Part shown: one piece after another, positions 32,444 through 44,800 of the stretch | Numbering within the stretch: position 1 is the stretch's first letter | Layout: every line of letters starts with the position of its first letter | Assembly (NCBI GenBank): GCA_012934845.2 | Contig: WNNJ02000547.1 | Span: forward strand, 45,539 to 109,538 | Length of the DNA: 64,000 bases | Direction: 5' to 3' | Source: Pomphorhynchus laevis | Lineage: Eukaryota; Acanthocephala; Palaeacanthocephala; Echinorhynchida; Pomphorhynchidae | Notes under the pieces: generated by a model | What the model saw: the letters and a program-made list of their open reading frames with translations, nothing else | What the model was told of the DNA's origin: nothing | Database searches by the model: none | Program-made: the position numbers and the translations under genes

Positions 32444-33790
32444 ATATCTCTTTTCTTCTAACTTGTTTCCTCCCTTCCAAGCCGCTTTTCGCTCTAATCA
32501 CTCTACTAAAATTGCCTGTCTCAAAGTTTATAATGACTTACTAATCTCGCGCGATCATAAATTATGTAGTGTCATAGTTTCTCTTGATCTATCGTCTGCT
32601 TTTGACATCGTCGATCACTCGATTCTTCTCCATCGCCTTCGTCATGATTATGGCTTCTCATTACGTACTGTATCATGGTTTTCTTCATATCTATCAAATC
32701 GTACATTTCGCATATATTCTAACTCTTCTCTCTCCCATCCTTTATCCATCCCGACCGGTGTTCCACAAGGCTCCGTATAAGGGGCTATGCTTTTCTCTCT
32801 TCTTCTCGGTGACTTGTCTTCGATTTCTCAAAAATTTAACTTCCATGTTACGCAATATGCTGATGACATTATCATCTATGCTCACGCACCTGCTTATCGT
32901 ATTCATGATCTTAGTGTTTCTGTTTCCAGCTGTCTTGTCTCAATTTCCAATCATCTTTCTTCTCTTCGCCTTTCTCTGAATCCTGATAAATCTAAAATTA
33001 TGTGGATCCTACCTCGAAGCTTCGGCGTAGAACCTCCTTCCGTATCATTAAATTCTACAATTCTTCCTATCGTTGATAATCTCGTTTTCCTAGGCTTTCA
33101 TTTCGACAACCGAATTTCACTTAAACATTTCATTAGTGATAAAGTACGCTCATCTACCTTGATACTCCGCAATCTCCATCAAGCTCGTAGATTGATCGAT
33201 TTCACTTGTATGACTCTCATATCTTCTCTTCTTTTCTCAAGACTTGATTACTGTCTTAGTCTATTTTCTAACTCACATAAATCCACTCTTCTTCCTTTAC
33301 AACGCATCATCAACGCTGCCGTCCGAGTTCTCCTCCGTCTTCGTCATTTTGATCATACATCCCACTATCTTGTTTCTCTTGATTAGCCTACCATTTATTG
33401 TCGTGTTCAAATTCGTCTTCTTATCATTGCTTTTCGCCTTATAACTTCTCATACCCCTTCATTTCTCAACCTTCCTTTTCTCGACAATTCTCGTACTGTG
33501 TATTGTGCTCTGCGTTCCCGTAATTCCCTTCTTTTACATGTCCCAAACTACTCTGCCTCTTTTGGCTTCCGCTCCTTCGTTGTGGCTGCTCCTCTCTTGT
33601 AGAATCAAGTGCCTATTCATATCCGCCAATCAACATCTATGCCGTGCTTCAAACGCCAAATCCAATTCCATTTCAACAATTAACTAATTATCTGTGACTT
33701 TTGATGTTCTTTTTTTGTTTGTTAGTGGTCATGTAAGCATGCATTTTGCACGCATTTGCCACGTTAAATAAATTATTGTATTATTAAAAA
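32444..33790 (+). mobile_element. A3: 5'-truncated A LINE with complete 3' end
   Basis: From 32444 the sequence matches A from about 10593 with very few differences over roughly 940 bp, including the same in-frame TAA and altered codons before MLFSLLLGD (about 32780). Unlike A it continues past the R1 junction point into the RT C-terminal extension (LDYCLSLFSNSHKS, LLRLRHFDHTS) and the 3' end, with a GCATGC/GCACGC imperfect hairpin near 33737-33753 and an A-rich tail. It is a recent copy of a defective source or a duplication. Confidence 0.9.
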
Positions 33791-33875
33791 AAACTTCGAA
33801 ACAAAATTTTCAGGGGATGTCTACTACTATTCTTTGAAGTTTTATGCAGGATACCATGGAATGAAATTAAGTCTC

Positions 33876-34750
33876 TTAAGATGCTACATCGTGAATATTT
33901 AGGATTAACTTCTCCCAACTTACAAATAGACGTCGTCGGACCACCTGAAAATTCCGGATACATAGGTCATTTTCACATTGTTGACGCCTGTCGTTTAGTT
34001 CTTTGTTAGCAAGAGATAGTTGTTCGCGCTCCTCAACTGACAGATCCTTATATATTCGCACATAATTACCCATTAGTCAATAAGCTCTACTAAGGATGAT
34101 ATTAGCTTAATCAATGGAAGCACAGACCAATCAAAGCAGTCTATTTCTACCATTATCATAACTTTTACAAATTCTATGAAGGACCAATCCCTCTAAGGAT
34201 GCTGCTAAATGTTCCTCTCCATATAAAAAAATACTAGACAAGATATTTCTCACTGAAAGAACGTCATCATTCACACGGTTTTGAGAAATGACGGATTTGA
34301 ACTCGTTGATATTAGCGAAAATTACACATCTTAATCTGTTTAGGTTAGATCTCGTCCCCCTTATGTTATTCGAACGTGCGGGTCGGTCAGGTTGCTGCAC
34401 CGGATAACTTGCCGCGGGAGCGACTCTACTAAACGGGCAGACAGAAGTCGTAGACTTGCCTAGGTAAATTGCTGCATCAGCGCTTGTAGATCGTGTTGTT
34501 GGACTTGGATAGATCGTGTTAGTTACACAAGGTTCAATTGCAATAATACTAGATTCCAATCCAAGCTCAGGGTTCCCATTTTGTCTAACATAGCGATTGG
34601 GACTATGTGGAGAGAAAATTCTTGCGTGAGTATGAGATGTTCTACTCAAGTTCGACTGATCGGACACCGGGTAGCTAGAGATGTTGCACTCACATGATGT
34701 ACACGAATTTGTTGAAATATGAGCATTATCTCGTTTTGCTACAGGCAGTA
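33876..34750 (-). pseudogene. C2: ORF1 of a CR1-like LINE
   Basis: Two minus-strand segments match C1 ORF1: CVIFANINEFKSVISQNRVNDDVLSVRNILSSIF in part (34131-34667) and KDLSVEEREQLSLANKEL with IRNFQVVRRR (33876-34073). The order and spacing agree with C1, with a frame change between them. The N-terminal cysteine cluster is not seen, and ORF2 is absent. The copy ends near 33876. Confidence 0.75.
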
Positions 34751-35040
34751 CAAGTCTATCATGGTCACGTTCATCATATCTAGGATCAGCGTTCGGATGA
34801 ATTATGTTATTTATTGTCGGTAGAATATCGTAACCAAGAATATTTAAACCGTATGTTATTTATTCTCAAATTATTTTATTATTATACAATAAAATTTTAT
34901 TATAATTAATTATAATAAAGATTTCTAGAAATCTTTTACAATTAGACACTAATTTATTCCTTTTTTGCAATATTAATAAATTTCGTTCTTTAAAAAATAA
35001 TTTATTTATTATTATATTAATAATATAATAATAAATAATA

Positions 35041-35220
35041 ACCTCAGCACTGAAGATAGAAACAGATTGAAATCGGCAAGGAAAGAGCTTCAACAAAGAA
35101 TTCAAAACGGTGAAAAAAATCTAATTGTGAAAAATTTTCAAGTTGTGCGGCGAAGGGTAAATACGCGATTCAGCCTCGGAATCCGTCTAAGCGTTCCATC
35201 GACACTCTCCGCCGCACAGA
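35041..35220 (+). pseudogene. C-type ORF1 C-terminal fragment, plus strand
   Basis: The reading LSTEDRNRLKSARKELQ, then LIVKNFQVVRRR, corresponds to the DLSVEER to NFRVVRRRP segment of C1 ORF1. It ends at a TAA near 35240. It is in the opposite orientation to C2, with AT-rich inverted sequence between them. Confidence 0.65.
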
Positions 35221-35366
35221 TTCGTGCATCCACCACGTAAACATCAATCCAATTTCAACACCAACAGAGACACCACACGACTGCCGTTACTCTCAAAATA
35301 ATATTTCCATCATGTAAGATGTTATTGTATTTGACTTTTTCTTGATAATCGCTCTTTGTAATTTGT

Positions 35367-35466
35367 GTATGTTATTTTATCTCAAACTTTTTTTTAAGCT
35401 CGTTCTTCTATAATCGTTCTTCTATAATCGTTCTTTGTATGTTTATAAGAAACCAAAATTTTTTTA
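35367..35466 (-). promoter_or_regulatory. Leader-like segment shared with other elements
   Basis: On the minus strand GGTTTCTTATAAACATACA (within 35437-35466) repeats the start of A (7558-7576), and AAGTTTGAGATAAAATAACA (near 35374-35395) repeats leader sequence of C1 and R3. It lies upstream of C2 ORF1 in the right orientation to be its 5' leader, and it forms the target site of the R2 insertion. Confidence 0.5.
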
Positions 35467-35482
35467 GGTTTCTGATGTATTT

Positions 35483-38166
35483 TTTTTTACAAAAATAATC
35501 ATCATAGTTAGTTTATGGAAAAGTCGCATAGGTTACCGCCGTCATCGTCGCGCCATCGTATTGTCGTATTCGATGTCATCGTCTTTTCTGTCGCTCGGGC
35601 GGCATCAATTACTGGTCGTCCTCTGGAGGACCGGAAACCTCTGATACACCGCGACGTTGCTCGGCAAATCGTAAAACCCACGACGCTTTTTAGACGATAC
35701 AAGCATTTACCGTAGGAGATGTGGGCATTCGATTGTAGGAAGGCAATACGCTGTAGGACTTTGCGCGCGTTTTCTGCTAGACCACCTGACGTTGATAAAG
35801 CAAAAGGGATGAATGAGCCCCGTTCAATTTTTTCCACCCTTTCGGCATATTTTGTTATCTTTCTTTGTTCATTATATCTGTAAGCGCCGGCAGTTGTCGA
35901 AGAATACGATTCCGCAAGATGATTGAAGATCGTAACGTCTATGAACGTTCGCTGGAATCGATTTTCGAACAAGCCATTGCAAACTACGTCGAGCCTTGCA
36001 TTCATTTCCCTGGAGGTTGAAGGATGATCAAAATGGACGTTATCTGGAACAGACTCTAACACCGGTTCGACACCTACACCACGGCAGACAGACGTTAATT
36101 CTTTCGCCAAAACGTCTCTGACAGCGTCGTGGCGTGCAATTTGAAACCCGCCACGTTTACATGACACTAGGTGTGAGGCGGTAGCTTTCTCGCTACAGAC
36201 ACAGAATTGAGGAAGATTCGGCGGATCCCAGTTGTATCTGACAGCAATGCAGTCTGTAAACTCGGTGGGTGACAACGCGAAATAATCCTTTTCGACATGC
36301 ATTGAAGATAGCCATGTCGAGGCACCGGGCATTTTTGCATGGGCCAGAGCTTGCTGCGTAGACTCAGGCAGATCGATCAGTGCTTGCGTAATGCGATTAC
36401 TAAGGACGCATAATTTCTCCTTTGCGATCGACAAACTGATTTGTTGTTGGTGTGCTCTTAATTGGCCGTCTTCCAAGCCTGTGCTATATGAATCGCATAT
36501 GTGTTGCGACGCCAGGTAATCCATCGTGTAAGTTGCATTGGGATCCATTATCCCCAGGCCTCCTAAAGCTAACGGGCTGGTTAGTACAATCTTCAGTGAC
36601 TCGTTGAGCTGTTTCTGAGTAAGTGCCGGAATGAGCCTATCCACTATAGCTGCATGGAGCGGATGTATCTGATTCTCACTACAGTTTGTTGTTCTTAGAA
36701 GAAACGACCATTTCCATTGAACAGACTTGGTGAGACCAATGTACGCCATGTGTGGATCTGACGGGCACACTTCGGTAAGCTTCTTAACCATCTTGACTGC
36801 GCCTTCAATCTTATGATTGACAAAGCATGAAATATAGTTATCGGTGCCAATAGCAGAACCAAGTACATTGACGCCATTATCACTGATTTTGATGCTTGGA
36901 AAGGCATCCGTAATTGAGCTTGCCAGATTATGTAAGAGTAGAGTGGATTTAGACGGGTTGACGTAGTATCCGAATTCAGGGCCTATTTTCAGCAGAATAT
37001 TCCATAAATTTTTTAAGAGATGGGGTGGTCCGATAAAATTTGCATCGTCTGCAAACCATCTTTGGGTGATCCCTGGACATCGTGCTGCAATTGTACGAAT
37101 AAGGGGAATTGATGCCATAGCAAAGGCTGCCATCGAGAATGGATCGCCCTGCGTCACACCTTCTCGTGAATATATCGAATCCTCTTCAAGTACGAGCTGG
37201 GCGTCCACGGAGTAGACATTTTCGAAGGCCTGTGCGAAGGCTGGACATATCCGAGCCATGTTTTTCTTTGCTACCATTCGGTTTAGTCTGTTGAATGCGT
37301 TGCTTGCATCTACGCATAGTAAAGCATTGTCTGGACGTGAAGCGAATTCCTTTCGTAGTGAGTGAATGGCGAATTCGATCCCATTACGTTGTGACGCACA
37401 CAGTTGCAACGTACCAGCAACTTTCTGTAGATCCGGTTTGACGTATTGAAGTATCACACGGGAGATGATGCGGCGGTCAACATTCGCCACTCCGATAGGT
37501 CGTACTCCATCTAATTTTTTAGGAATCGCTATCAGCCTGCACGCAACAAATGCCTGAAGACTGCCGGTTGTCATCTGTCGAGAGGCCACGGAGATCGCTA
37601 GGGCAGCAAGGGCTTCCGCTAGATTATTTGACTGGGTCCCAAACACGGTCAGCATACGTCGCCATGACAAGGCGTCTAATCCGGACGGACCAGCCGATCC
37701 GTTTGTTGAGCAAGCTGAACGCACAATATCTTTTCCGGTAATAGCTAGAAACATAGTGGGGTGATGGGGTAAGGCATCTTTCAACGTTTCCTTCAAAAGG
37801 GCAGTTTCAGACATTTCTGCGGGGTGTGGATGGAGCTCTTCCAATATTTCTTTGACTGAACGGTTTCCAATTTTTACATCCGGCGATAGTGGTCCGCAAG
37901 ATTCATTTTCCATGAGCAATAACGTTGATGTAGACAACTTCCCTTTGGCGACGAGTTTACAATATCGTTTTTTCCAGTCTTGTTTTTTTCGCAGGTGCTG
38001 CGTTTCAAATTGCTGGCGGGTATGTAAAGTCTCTACCTCTTCGAACAACGTCATTATTTCACCTTTTTTCCAGAGGGCGATTCGTCGTTCTAGGGTTTTT
38101 CGAATGGCGGCCACTTTTCTTGAGTCGATTGGGTATAGAATGCATTTCGCCAGTACAGTGGCTGAT
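35483..38166 (-). mobile_element. R2: 5'-truncated CXC-RT-RLE retroelement with 14-bp target duplication
   Basis: Identical copies of TTTCTGATGTATTT at 35469-35482 and 38167-38180 flank the insertion, giving its exact limits. The 5' truncation removed the CXC region and the start codon. The 3' untranslated end is only about 25 bases before an A-run tail, and lacks the GGCCCATTTG motif of R1, R3 and R4. It landed in a leader-like segment of a C element. Confidence 0.88.
35508..38166 (-). CDS. R2 polyprotein, partial: RT, CCHC and R2-type endonuclease
   Basis: Open from the truncation point to the TAA at 35508-35510, with no internal stop; 868 codons follow the first ATG (38114), but homology to R1 starts upstream of it at KSATVLAKC. 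RT motifs: CVDASNAFNRLNRM (A), EGVTQGDPFSMA (B), RWFADDANFIG (C), YYVNPSKS (D). The nuclease has a C-x-C-x7-H-x3-C knuckle, RHDAVRD, ARLDV, TFIDVTIF and KYAER. All catalytic positions look intact. Protein divergence from R1 is substantial, so they are separate lineages rather than one recent burst. Without its N-terminus and promoter it is not expected to move by itself. Confidence 0.85.
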
Positions 38167-38439
38167 TTTCTGATGTATTTAATAATAATAATAATAATAA
38201 ATATAAGATAACTTCTATAAAGTTAACATTTTTTCTTTTTTTGTAATAAATTTATTTCTAAAAAGTATTTATTTTTATTAAAAAAATTCTTATCCATTTT
38301 ATATTATGTTTTTCAAATGACATTTTTTAGTTTTATCCTTAAATAACACAGGCTTGATATACTCGATAATTGAATACCTTAAGTCCACTTTAAAAAATAG
38401 TATCATTACATAGTCATTAGATACAACTCTTCTGTATAT

Positions 38440-38680
38440 GACGTACGGAACACGGCCAACCGTATTTTGACTGTCTCATAGAGCTGTCGACGCTTGGAAT
38501 ACTGCCCGAATCAATTTCCGCTTCTCTAATAATAAATTAATTTATCAAAAATAATTCATTTATTTAATAATAAATTATTATTTCCGCTTCTCAGTGTTCC
38601 AGCAAATTCAAACAGACACTGAAATTGCAGATTGCGAACGAAGAAAAATCAAACTTTTCGTTAATTATCTTTGAACTTTT
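38440..38680 (+). pseudogene. CR1-like ORF2 C-terminal relic
   Basis: In one frame LSHRAVDAWN parallels LSHRAVNIRNRLP at the end of C1 ORF2, followed by a phenylalanine/lysine-rich tail. It is interrupted by the small AT-rich insertion at 38527-38580. Frames are broken; the identification rests on a short motif. Confidence 0.4.
38515..38592. repeat. 54-bp AT-rich insertion with 12-bp flanking repeats
   Basis: TTTCCGCTTCTC occurs at 38515-38526 and 38581-38592. The 54 bases between are almost pure A/T with imperfect inverted ends starting TAATAATAA. It resembles a tiny hairpin insertion with a target duplication. Confidence 0.55.
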
Positions 38681-39212
38681 TAATTGACATGAGCCTTAAT
38701 TATTGAACGGATAAGGTAAAATCGCTGGTAATTGCCTTTTATAAATAAATTGAATGCCCTAGGAGTGTGCATTATCATAATGATTATTTGAACGAATATT
38801 ATTAAATATTCTTTAATATGTATTAAAAATTAATATACCAAAAATAACTTAAATGTAATTATGCAAAAATGATATTATTACGCTTTATGCTAATGACGAG
38901 TGATATCAATAGGCAAAATTTGCAATTATTTGGATAGTAAAAAATTTAAAAGATTTTTTATTTTCCGATAAAAAATTATCTTAAAAATACTCATTTGCGA
39001 AAAATCTCCACATGTCCACACTATATGCATATTTTCATGTCAAATGACAGCGTTTAAAAGTGCATGTTTTCAAAAACAATTTTATTTTTAAGAAAACCTT
39101 TTTTTTAACAATTTATCCTTTATTGTTTACGCATGTTCAGTACTTTAAGAGTCTTAAGTTACTTTAGAAAATCAACGTGAATCAAAATTCAACGAGTGAG
39201 GATTATGAATTT

Positions 39213-39575
39213 AATTAATTATTGGAGGATTAATTATTGGAGGATTAATTATTGGAGGATTAATTATTGGAGGATTAATTATTGGAGGATTAATTATTGG
39301 AGGATTAATTATTGGAGGATTAATTATTGGAGGATTAATTATTGGAGGATTAATTATTGGAGGATTAATTATTGGAGGATTAATTATTGGAGGATTAATT
39401 ATTGGAGGATTAATTATTGGAGGATTAATTATTGGAGGATTAATTATTGGAGGATTAATTATTGGAGGATTAATTATTGGAGGATTAATTATTGGAGGAT
39501 TAATTATTGGAGAATTAATTATTGGAGGATTAATTATTGGAGGATTAATTATTGGAGGATTATTGGAGGAATTAT
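39213..39575. repeat. 15-bp minisatellite, about 24 units
   Basis: The unit TTAATTATTGGAGGA repeats head to tail with near-perfect identity; one unit near 39511 has a G-to-A change and the last units are shortened. Because 15 is a multiple of three, an open frame of repeated NYWRI runs through it, which has no support as a protein. Confidence 0.95.
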
Positions 39576-39576
39576 T

Positions 39577-39699
39577 AAAGAGGATTTTTTATTCATATTT
39601 TGCTAACTTCTGTTAGCATCTTCAGAAAATTACAGTAAATTGTAATTTTCTGAAATACTAACAGAAGTTAGCGAAATATCAAATAACATTTTCCTCTTT
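39577..39699. repeat. Long inverted repeat next to the minisatellite
   Basis: Core arms 39621-39634 and 39641-39654 are perfect, as are the outer arms GCTAACTTCTGTTAG (39602-39616) and 39658-39672. Weaker pairing continues outward to AAAGAGGA/TCCTCTTT, giving a hairpin of about 123 bases with a 6-base loop. Confidence 0.85.
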
Positions 39700-39818
39700 T
39701 ATTTGATACAGCTCCAATAATTATTTATCAATAATAGATCAACTATTTAAAATAAATTAAAATATTTTATAAATTTAGAGAAACTAAAGTGACTGAGTAA
39801 AAAAGTTTTATTCCAAAA

Positions 39819-39849
39819 ATTACATCGATATTTTTAATATCGATGTAAT
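39819..39849. repeat. Perfect 14-bp fold-back palindrome
   Basis: ATTACATCGATATT (39819-39832) and its reverse complement (39836-39849) flank three bases. It lies just upstream of the C5 element. Confidence 0.8.
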
Positions 39850-39969
39850 ATCGTCTTGATATCGTCTTTAAGATTACATAATATTTTTCGGAAACCTTTT
39901 GTAATACTGAAGATGATAGCAGGAGCTATTTTTTTAATTAATATCATAAATATTCCGAACGTGCCTACA

Positions 39970-41840
39970 TCGACTCTAGAAACTTATGCAATCGGCTAAA
40001 ATTTCAGAAACGCTATTCGTACGAAGATAGTATCGCCAGGGATGCATCTTTGAATCCTAGGAGGTTTTGGTCTTATGTAAGAAACAACAGAACACTTGTC
40101 GCCACAATTAGCTCAATCCAAACGCCAACTGAAACTTTGACTGATCCGTCTCTAATCGCCCAACATTTAGCTGATGGCTTCTTGGTACAGGCTTTGACCT
40201 CTAACAAACTGCATGACTTTAGTTGGAAGTATGTTCCGTTTGCTCATCGGTGTTGTCTTCGTCCACTCAGAGTGGATGAGGTGTTGAACGAGATAATGAA
40301 GCTCGATTCGTTTACATCTCCGGGACCAGACAATATTGCCCCCTTCCTTGTCAAATCCCTAGCGAACGAACTGAGCAATGATTTAACTATGTTCTTCAGA
40401 TACAGCTTAGATACATCTTGGATTCCTGACAGTTGGAAGTGTGCAATTGTGGTGCCTATTCCCAAAAAGCATCCTGCTAGCTTTTGCGCGGACTTTCGGC
40501 CCATTAGCTTAACTAGCGTATTCTGCAAACTTTTAGAAAGAATCATTGCTAGTAGAATCAGGGATCATTTAGATCGTAATCACATATTGGTTGAATCTCA
40601 ACATGGTTTCAGGATCGGACGTTCATGCCTTACTAACCTACTAACTGCGCGTGAAAAATGGGCTGATGCTCTGGGGGCTGGGTTTCAGGTTCATACAGTA
40701 TTCCTTGATTTTTTGAAAGCTTTTGATAGGGTACCACACGACGGCATAGTGTCTTTACTGTAGCACTATGAACTCCATTCATATTTTTGTGAGTGGGTCC
40801 GGCAATTTCTATCGAATAGGTCTTTCCGAGTTTGCGTGGGGGGGCATGTATTCTTATTCGGTGAATGTTAATTTTGGCGTACCGCAGGGACCAGTCCTTG
40901 GCCCACTGCTCTTTATAATCTTCATTAATGATCTGCTATTCCGCTTATCACGCTCTCATCTAGATTTTACAGACGATCTAAAGATTTGCTCGATCATTAG
41001 AAGTCGTGCTGATCGAGTATCATTACAAAATGATCTAAACTCTCTGATTAAGTGGTGCTATAAATGTGTTGATAAATGTGTCCGCATGCAACTATGTCGC
41101 CTTATTGAAACTCTAAGGTACTTTATTGGAGATATTGTCTTAAAAGAAGTGTCTCATCATAAGGATTTAAGGGATTATTGTCCATCGATCCTTGAAAACA
41201 AAGTTGAACACCGACTTCTTTCTAGGTAAAGCTACTAGGGCATTATGTTGTATTAAAAGTGCATTCCTCAGATTAAGCTGTCATATGTTCAAGAGGTTAT
41301 TCATCTCTATCGTCAGGCCACACTTGGAGTACTGCATTCAGGCTTGTTTCCCTGTCACTAAGCAAGAACTATCAGACCTGGAGTCTATGCTTAGACGCGG
41401 ATCGAGGCTCTCTATTATGTACGTCTAAGTTATTTCGGGATGTTGTCGGTACGTGAGAGGTTCATATCCTTGGAAATGCTATGTCTATGGCATATGTTCA
41501 ATGATGCGGTGGGTTATCCCATCGATGTAATCACTACGCGTGTAGGTAAGTTGCGTGGACATAGCTGAGTCTTGTATTAATTCGGTTATAGCAGATTACC
41601 AAAAGTATATAGACTCTCGAGAAGAGGAATTAAGATGTGGAATTCGTTGCCTAAGGAAGTCGTTGCAGACCCCAGTTTGAGAACATTTAAATCACGATGC
41701 TACAAATGGATACGTGAACAATGCCGCCATTCAACACTACCACTAATATACCCTAATTAGCTACGTTGACTTACTATTTGCTTTTCTTCTTTTTTGGACT
41801 CTGCCTGAATAGCCTTTTGGCTTTGGTATGTATTTTTTTA
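39970..41840 (+). mobile_element. C5: CR1-like LINE, RT part with 3' end
   Basis: Plus-strand translation starts in the linker (NPRRFWSYVRNNR), then SPGPDNIAPFLVKSL, FRPISLTSVFCKLLERII, QHGFRIGRSCLTNLL, LDFLKAFDRVPHD (motif A), GVPQGPVLGPLLFIIFINDL (B) and FTDDLKIC where the family has FADD. LRPHLEY-like and C-terminal helix segments follow. The frame changes near 40765 and 41190, and stops occur later. The 3' end near 41800 has an AGCC-TTTT-GGCT hairpin and T-rich tail. It is related to C1 but clearly a different subfamily. APE and ORF1 are missing, and it is dead. Confidence 0.8.
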
Positions 41841-44800
41841 TATATATCATAAATATTATTACATTAATACAGGTTCTCGCAAATGGGCCTTTATTTACAA
41901 TTTTAAAGAAAAAAACCTCACCAAGCCAGTTTTAATATTCAAAAAGTCACTAAATTATTCTTCTTTGATTAAGCATAAATCCATTTGAGGACGATTTATA
42001 GCTTATCGAGCTCCACGGACACATCGTGAAGTCATCTTTGCAAGGATAACGCTGATGCCACTACGTAATCTGGTTATTTCATCGTTGTATGAGCTGTTAT
42101 GACTCCTTGCCAGGGAGCTCCCGATTCTCTTTAACAGGATTGCCGCTTCCGTACCCACCCCATTGAGCATCAAAAATACTACGGGAATAAATGACGCATG
42201 CTCTATGCTATTTACTCTCTCAAGATACTTCCTTTTCTTCTTTAGTTCATGATATTCGAAGCATGGTCCGATACTCTTACTGGAGTTAGTGGAATCGTAT
42301 GCGTTGAACACGCAGTTATCAAGGAAAGTACACTCCGTTCTGTTTCCAAAGATTCCGGAACATGATTTGCCAATTCTCGCTTCACGATCAATAGTTGTAT
42401 CGTGATTTTGGCAGCATATTTTATCATGCAGAGGGGATATTTTTGGCTCGATTGCTACATTACGACAACATTCGGATAATCTATTCGCTAGAAAATCACG
42501 GACGGCATTGTGTCTCATTGATGGCAAGCCGCCTAAAGGGCACGAGAAAGTGTGTGATATCGAGTTTTGTTCTTTACATTGGCAGTATTTCGGTGATGAG
42601 GGATGGAGAAATCCGTATCTGGTGGCTAGTGCATTTTGAAAGACTGTATTACTTATTCTGGAAGAATAACTATTTGCTGGGTATGTTGACAACCACAAAG
42701 ATGACTCAGATAATGATGCATGCTCGATGGCATTCTTGAGAGTAGGGTCGACCTGATTTATAATGTCATTGCGATTCATCCTTTTCGCTTTTAAACGGTT
42801 AGCACGAATTTCTTTACATAATCTGTTTTGATTATTTATTAGATTTAGCCCTGTAACGTCTCATAAACATGGCTCGCACACCATACGTGAAGCGTTATAT
42901 TCTTGGTCTACTAAACGCATAGGGTCTTTAACGCCGATACCACCATCTCTCAAAGTCATGTTAAACACCCTCCATAGAACTTCATTTGTTTCAATGTCAA
43001 TTACAGTTAATTCAGTTATCATCGATCTTATCGATTGTGCCAGCGCCTCAAACCATTCAATCGAGCAATGACATGATCGTTGCATATGTATTAATTTTTG
43101 TTGAAGAGATCTTATGAGAGAACGAATGCGATCTGTAGCTTTGAATGACCGATTTGTGTGAGACTAGTAACTGTCTCGATCAACGAACGTACATCAGATT
43201 GAATATGCTCTTTTACAAAGTCATCCTTTCCAATGGGATACCCCAAGATAGACACGCCATCCATGTCAACAGAAAGTTGAAGGTCATCACATAAAGCGTT
43301 AAGCGTTTCAGCTGTACATCTATTTCTGTATAGCCGGCATTTCGTCGGATTAACGAAGAAACCATATGTCGGTCCAATTTTTCGTAGCAGTTCAAACGCC
43401 ATCTTCACTGTATCAGAATCACCGACCAGATTGCCGTCATCAGCATATTAGCACTGAAGCACATCAGGATACTCCGCAGATATCTTTTAGATCATAGGAA
43501 GTGTAGCTGCAGCATAAGCAAACATCGATAAAACATCTCCCTGTGTGAATCCTTCTTGGGAGAGTATGATTTCATTCCCAATTGCCAATGACGTCGGGTT
43601 TCTATAGAGGTTCGACAGAACATTCGATAGCGCTGAGCATATTTGTGGCATGTTGGCCAGGGCAGTTTTCCTGTTGATTCGATTAAATGCATTATCTGCA
43701 TCAATAGTCAAGACCACCGAATTTGGTTTACTCGATGACAAATCACGTAAGACATGGACTACACATTCAGTACCTGCGAGCTGACAGCACAAAACTGTGT
43801 TTTACCGCGTATCTGTTGTAGCTGTGGCCGTGCAACATCAAGTATGACTTTAGATCTGATACGTCTTGAGACATCACCTATTCCAATTGGACGCACACCT
43901 GGATTCATACTTAATGCAATAAGACAGCTTGTCGTAAAAGCTTTGATCGACTCATCAGAAACTTCCTTAGTCGCGATTCGTTGAGCAAACAATACTAGCG
44001 CATCCGCTAGTTGTTGTGACTCCGTACCGAAATTCGAAAGTATTTCGGTCCATGCTTTTGCGTCCATTCCAGAAGGTCCTGCACAACCCTTTGTTCTCTT
44101 AGCAGCCTCAATTATTTTTGATCCGTCAATATTCTCGAAAGCAACTTGGTTAAAGTCATGTGTTTCGGTTATTGGTTGAGTGACTAGTGCTTCCTTATGT
44201 ATGTCAGCTGGTTGTGGATGCTTATCAATAAGTATCTGTCTCACTGATTTACCACATGTTAAAGTATCCAGGCCCATCGGCACGCCGTGTCCAGACTCTG
44301 TCTTAATTAATTTCATCGCTGCCGTTATCTTACCATTGAGAACAAGCTTCCGAAATAGTTTCGTTGTATCGTTGGTTATATTGTTGTGTGATTTTTTTAC
44401 GTCAAGGCGCTGAAGATATCTAGCTTCGTTTAATAGAGATGAGATGTCTTCAGAGGACCAGCTAGCAAGACGTCTTGTTAATAAAGCCTTGAGCTTTCGC
44501 GTATTCGAATATCCACTACGTTGTAAAACTAATTGACAAAGTGATATTGCACATATGAGTGAATCCGTGTTTGATAATGCTCCCTCATATATTCGAGTAA
44601 GTTCAGCGATGGAAATTTTCGATTCAGAACAACGTGGCAATCGAAACAGATTAGGTTTCCATAGAATTACTTCATCGTACACTTCATCCATTTGGACAGC
44701 CTTTTTGGTTGGAACGTCGGCAGACCCTGTGAAAATCAGGACATTATCGCCCTTGAGTGTAGGTACTTCTAGTCGATTTGATCAGATTCTAGCAAGGCAG

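Larger units (their letters stand above)
38181..39212. other. AT-rich stretch with one LINE relic
   Basis: Apart from the relic at 38440-38680 and the small insertion at 38515-38592, no gene or known repeat was recognised. A short TAA run lies next to the R2 target duplication. Confidence 0.45.

Noticed and set aside
39196-39606. Repetitive protein with NYWRI units
   Set aside because: The open frame is a by-product of a 15-bp minisatellite; no start context, splice signal or non-repeat domain supports it.
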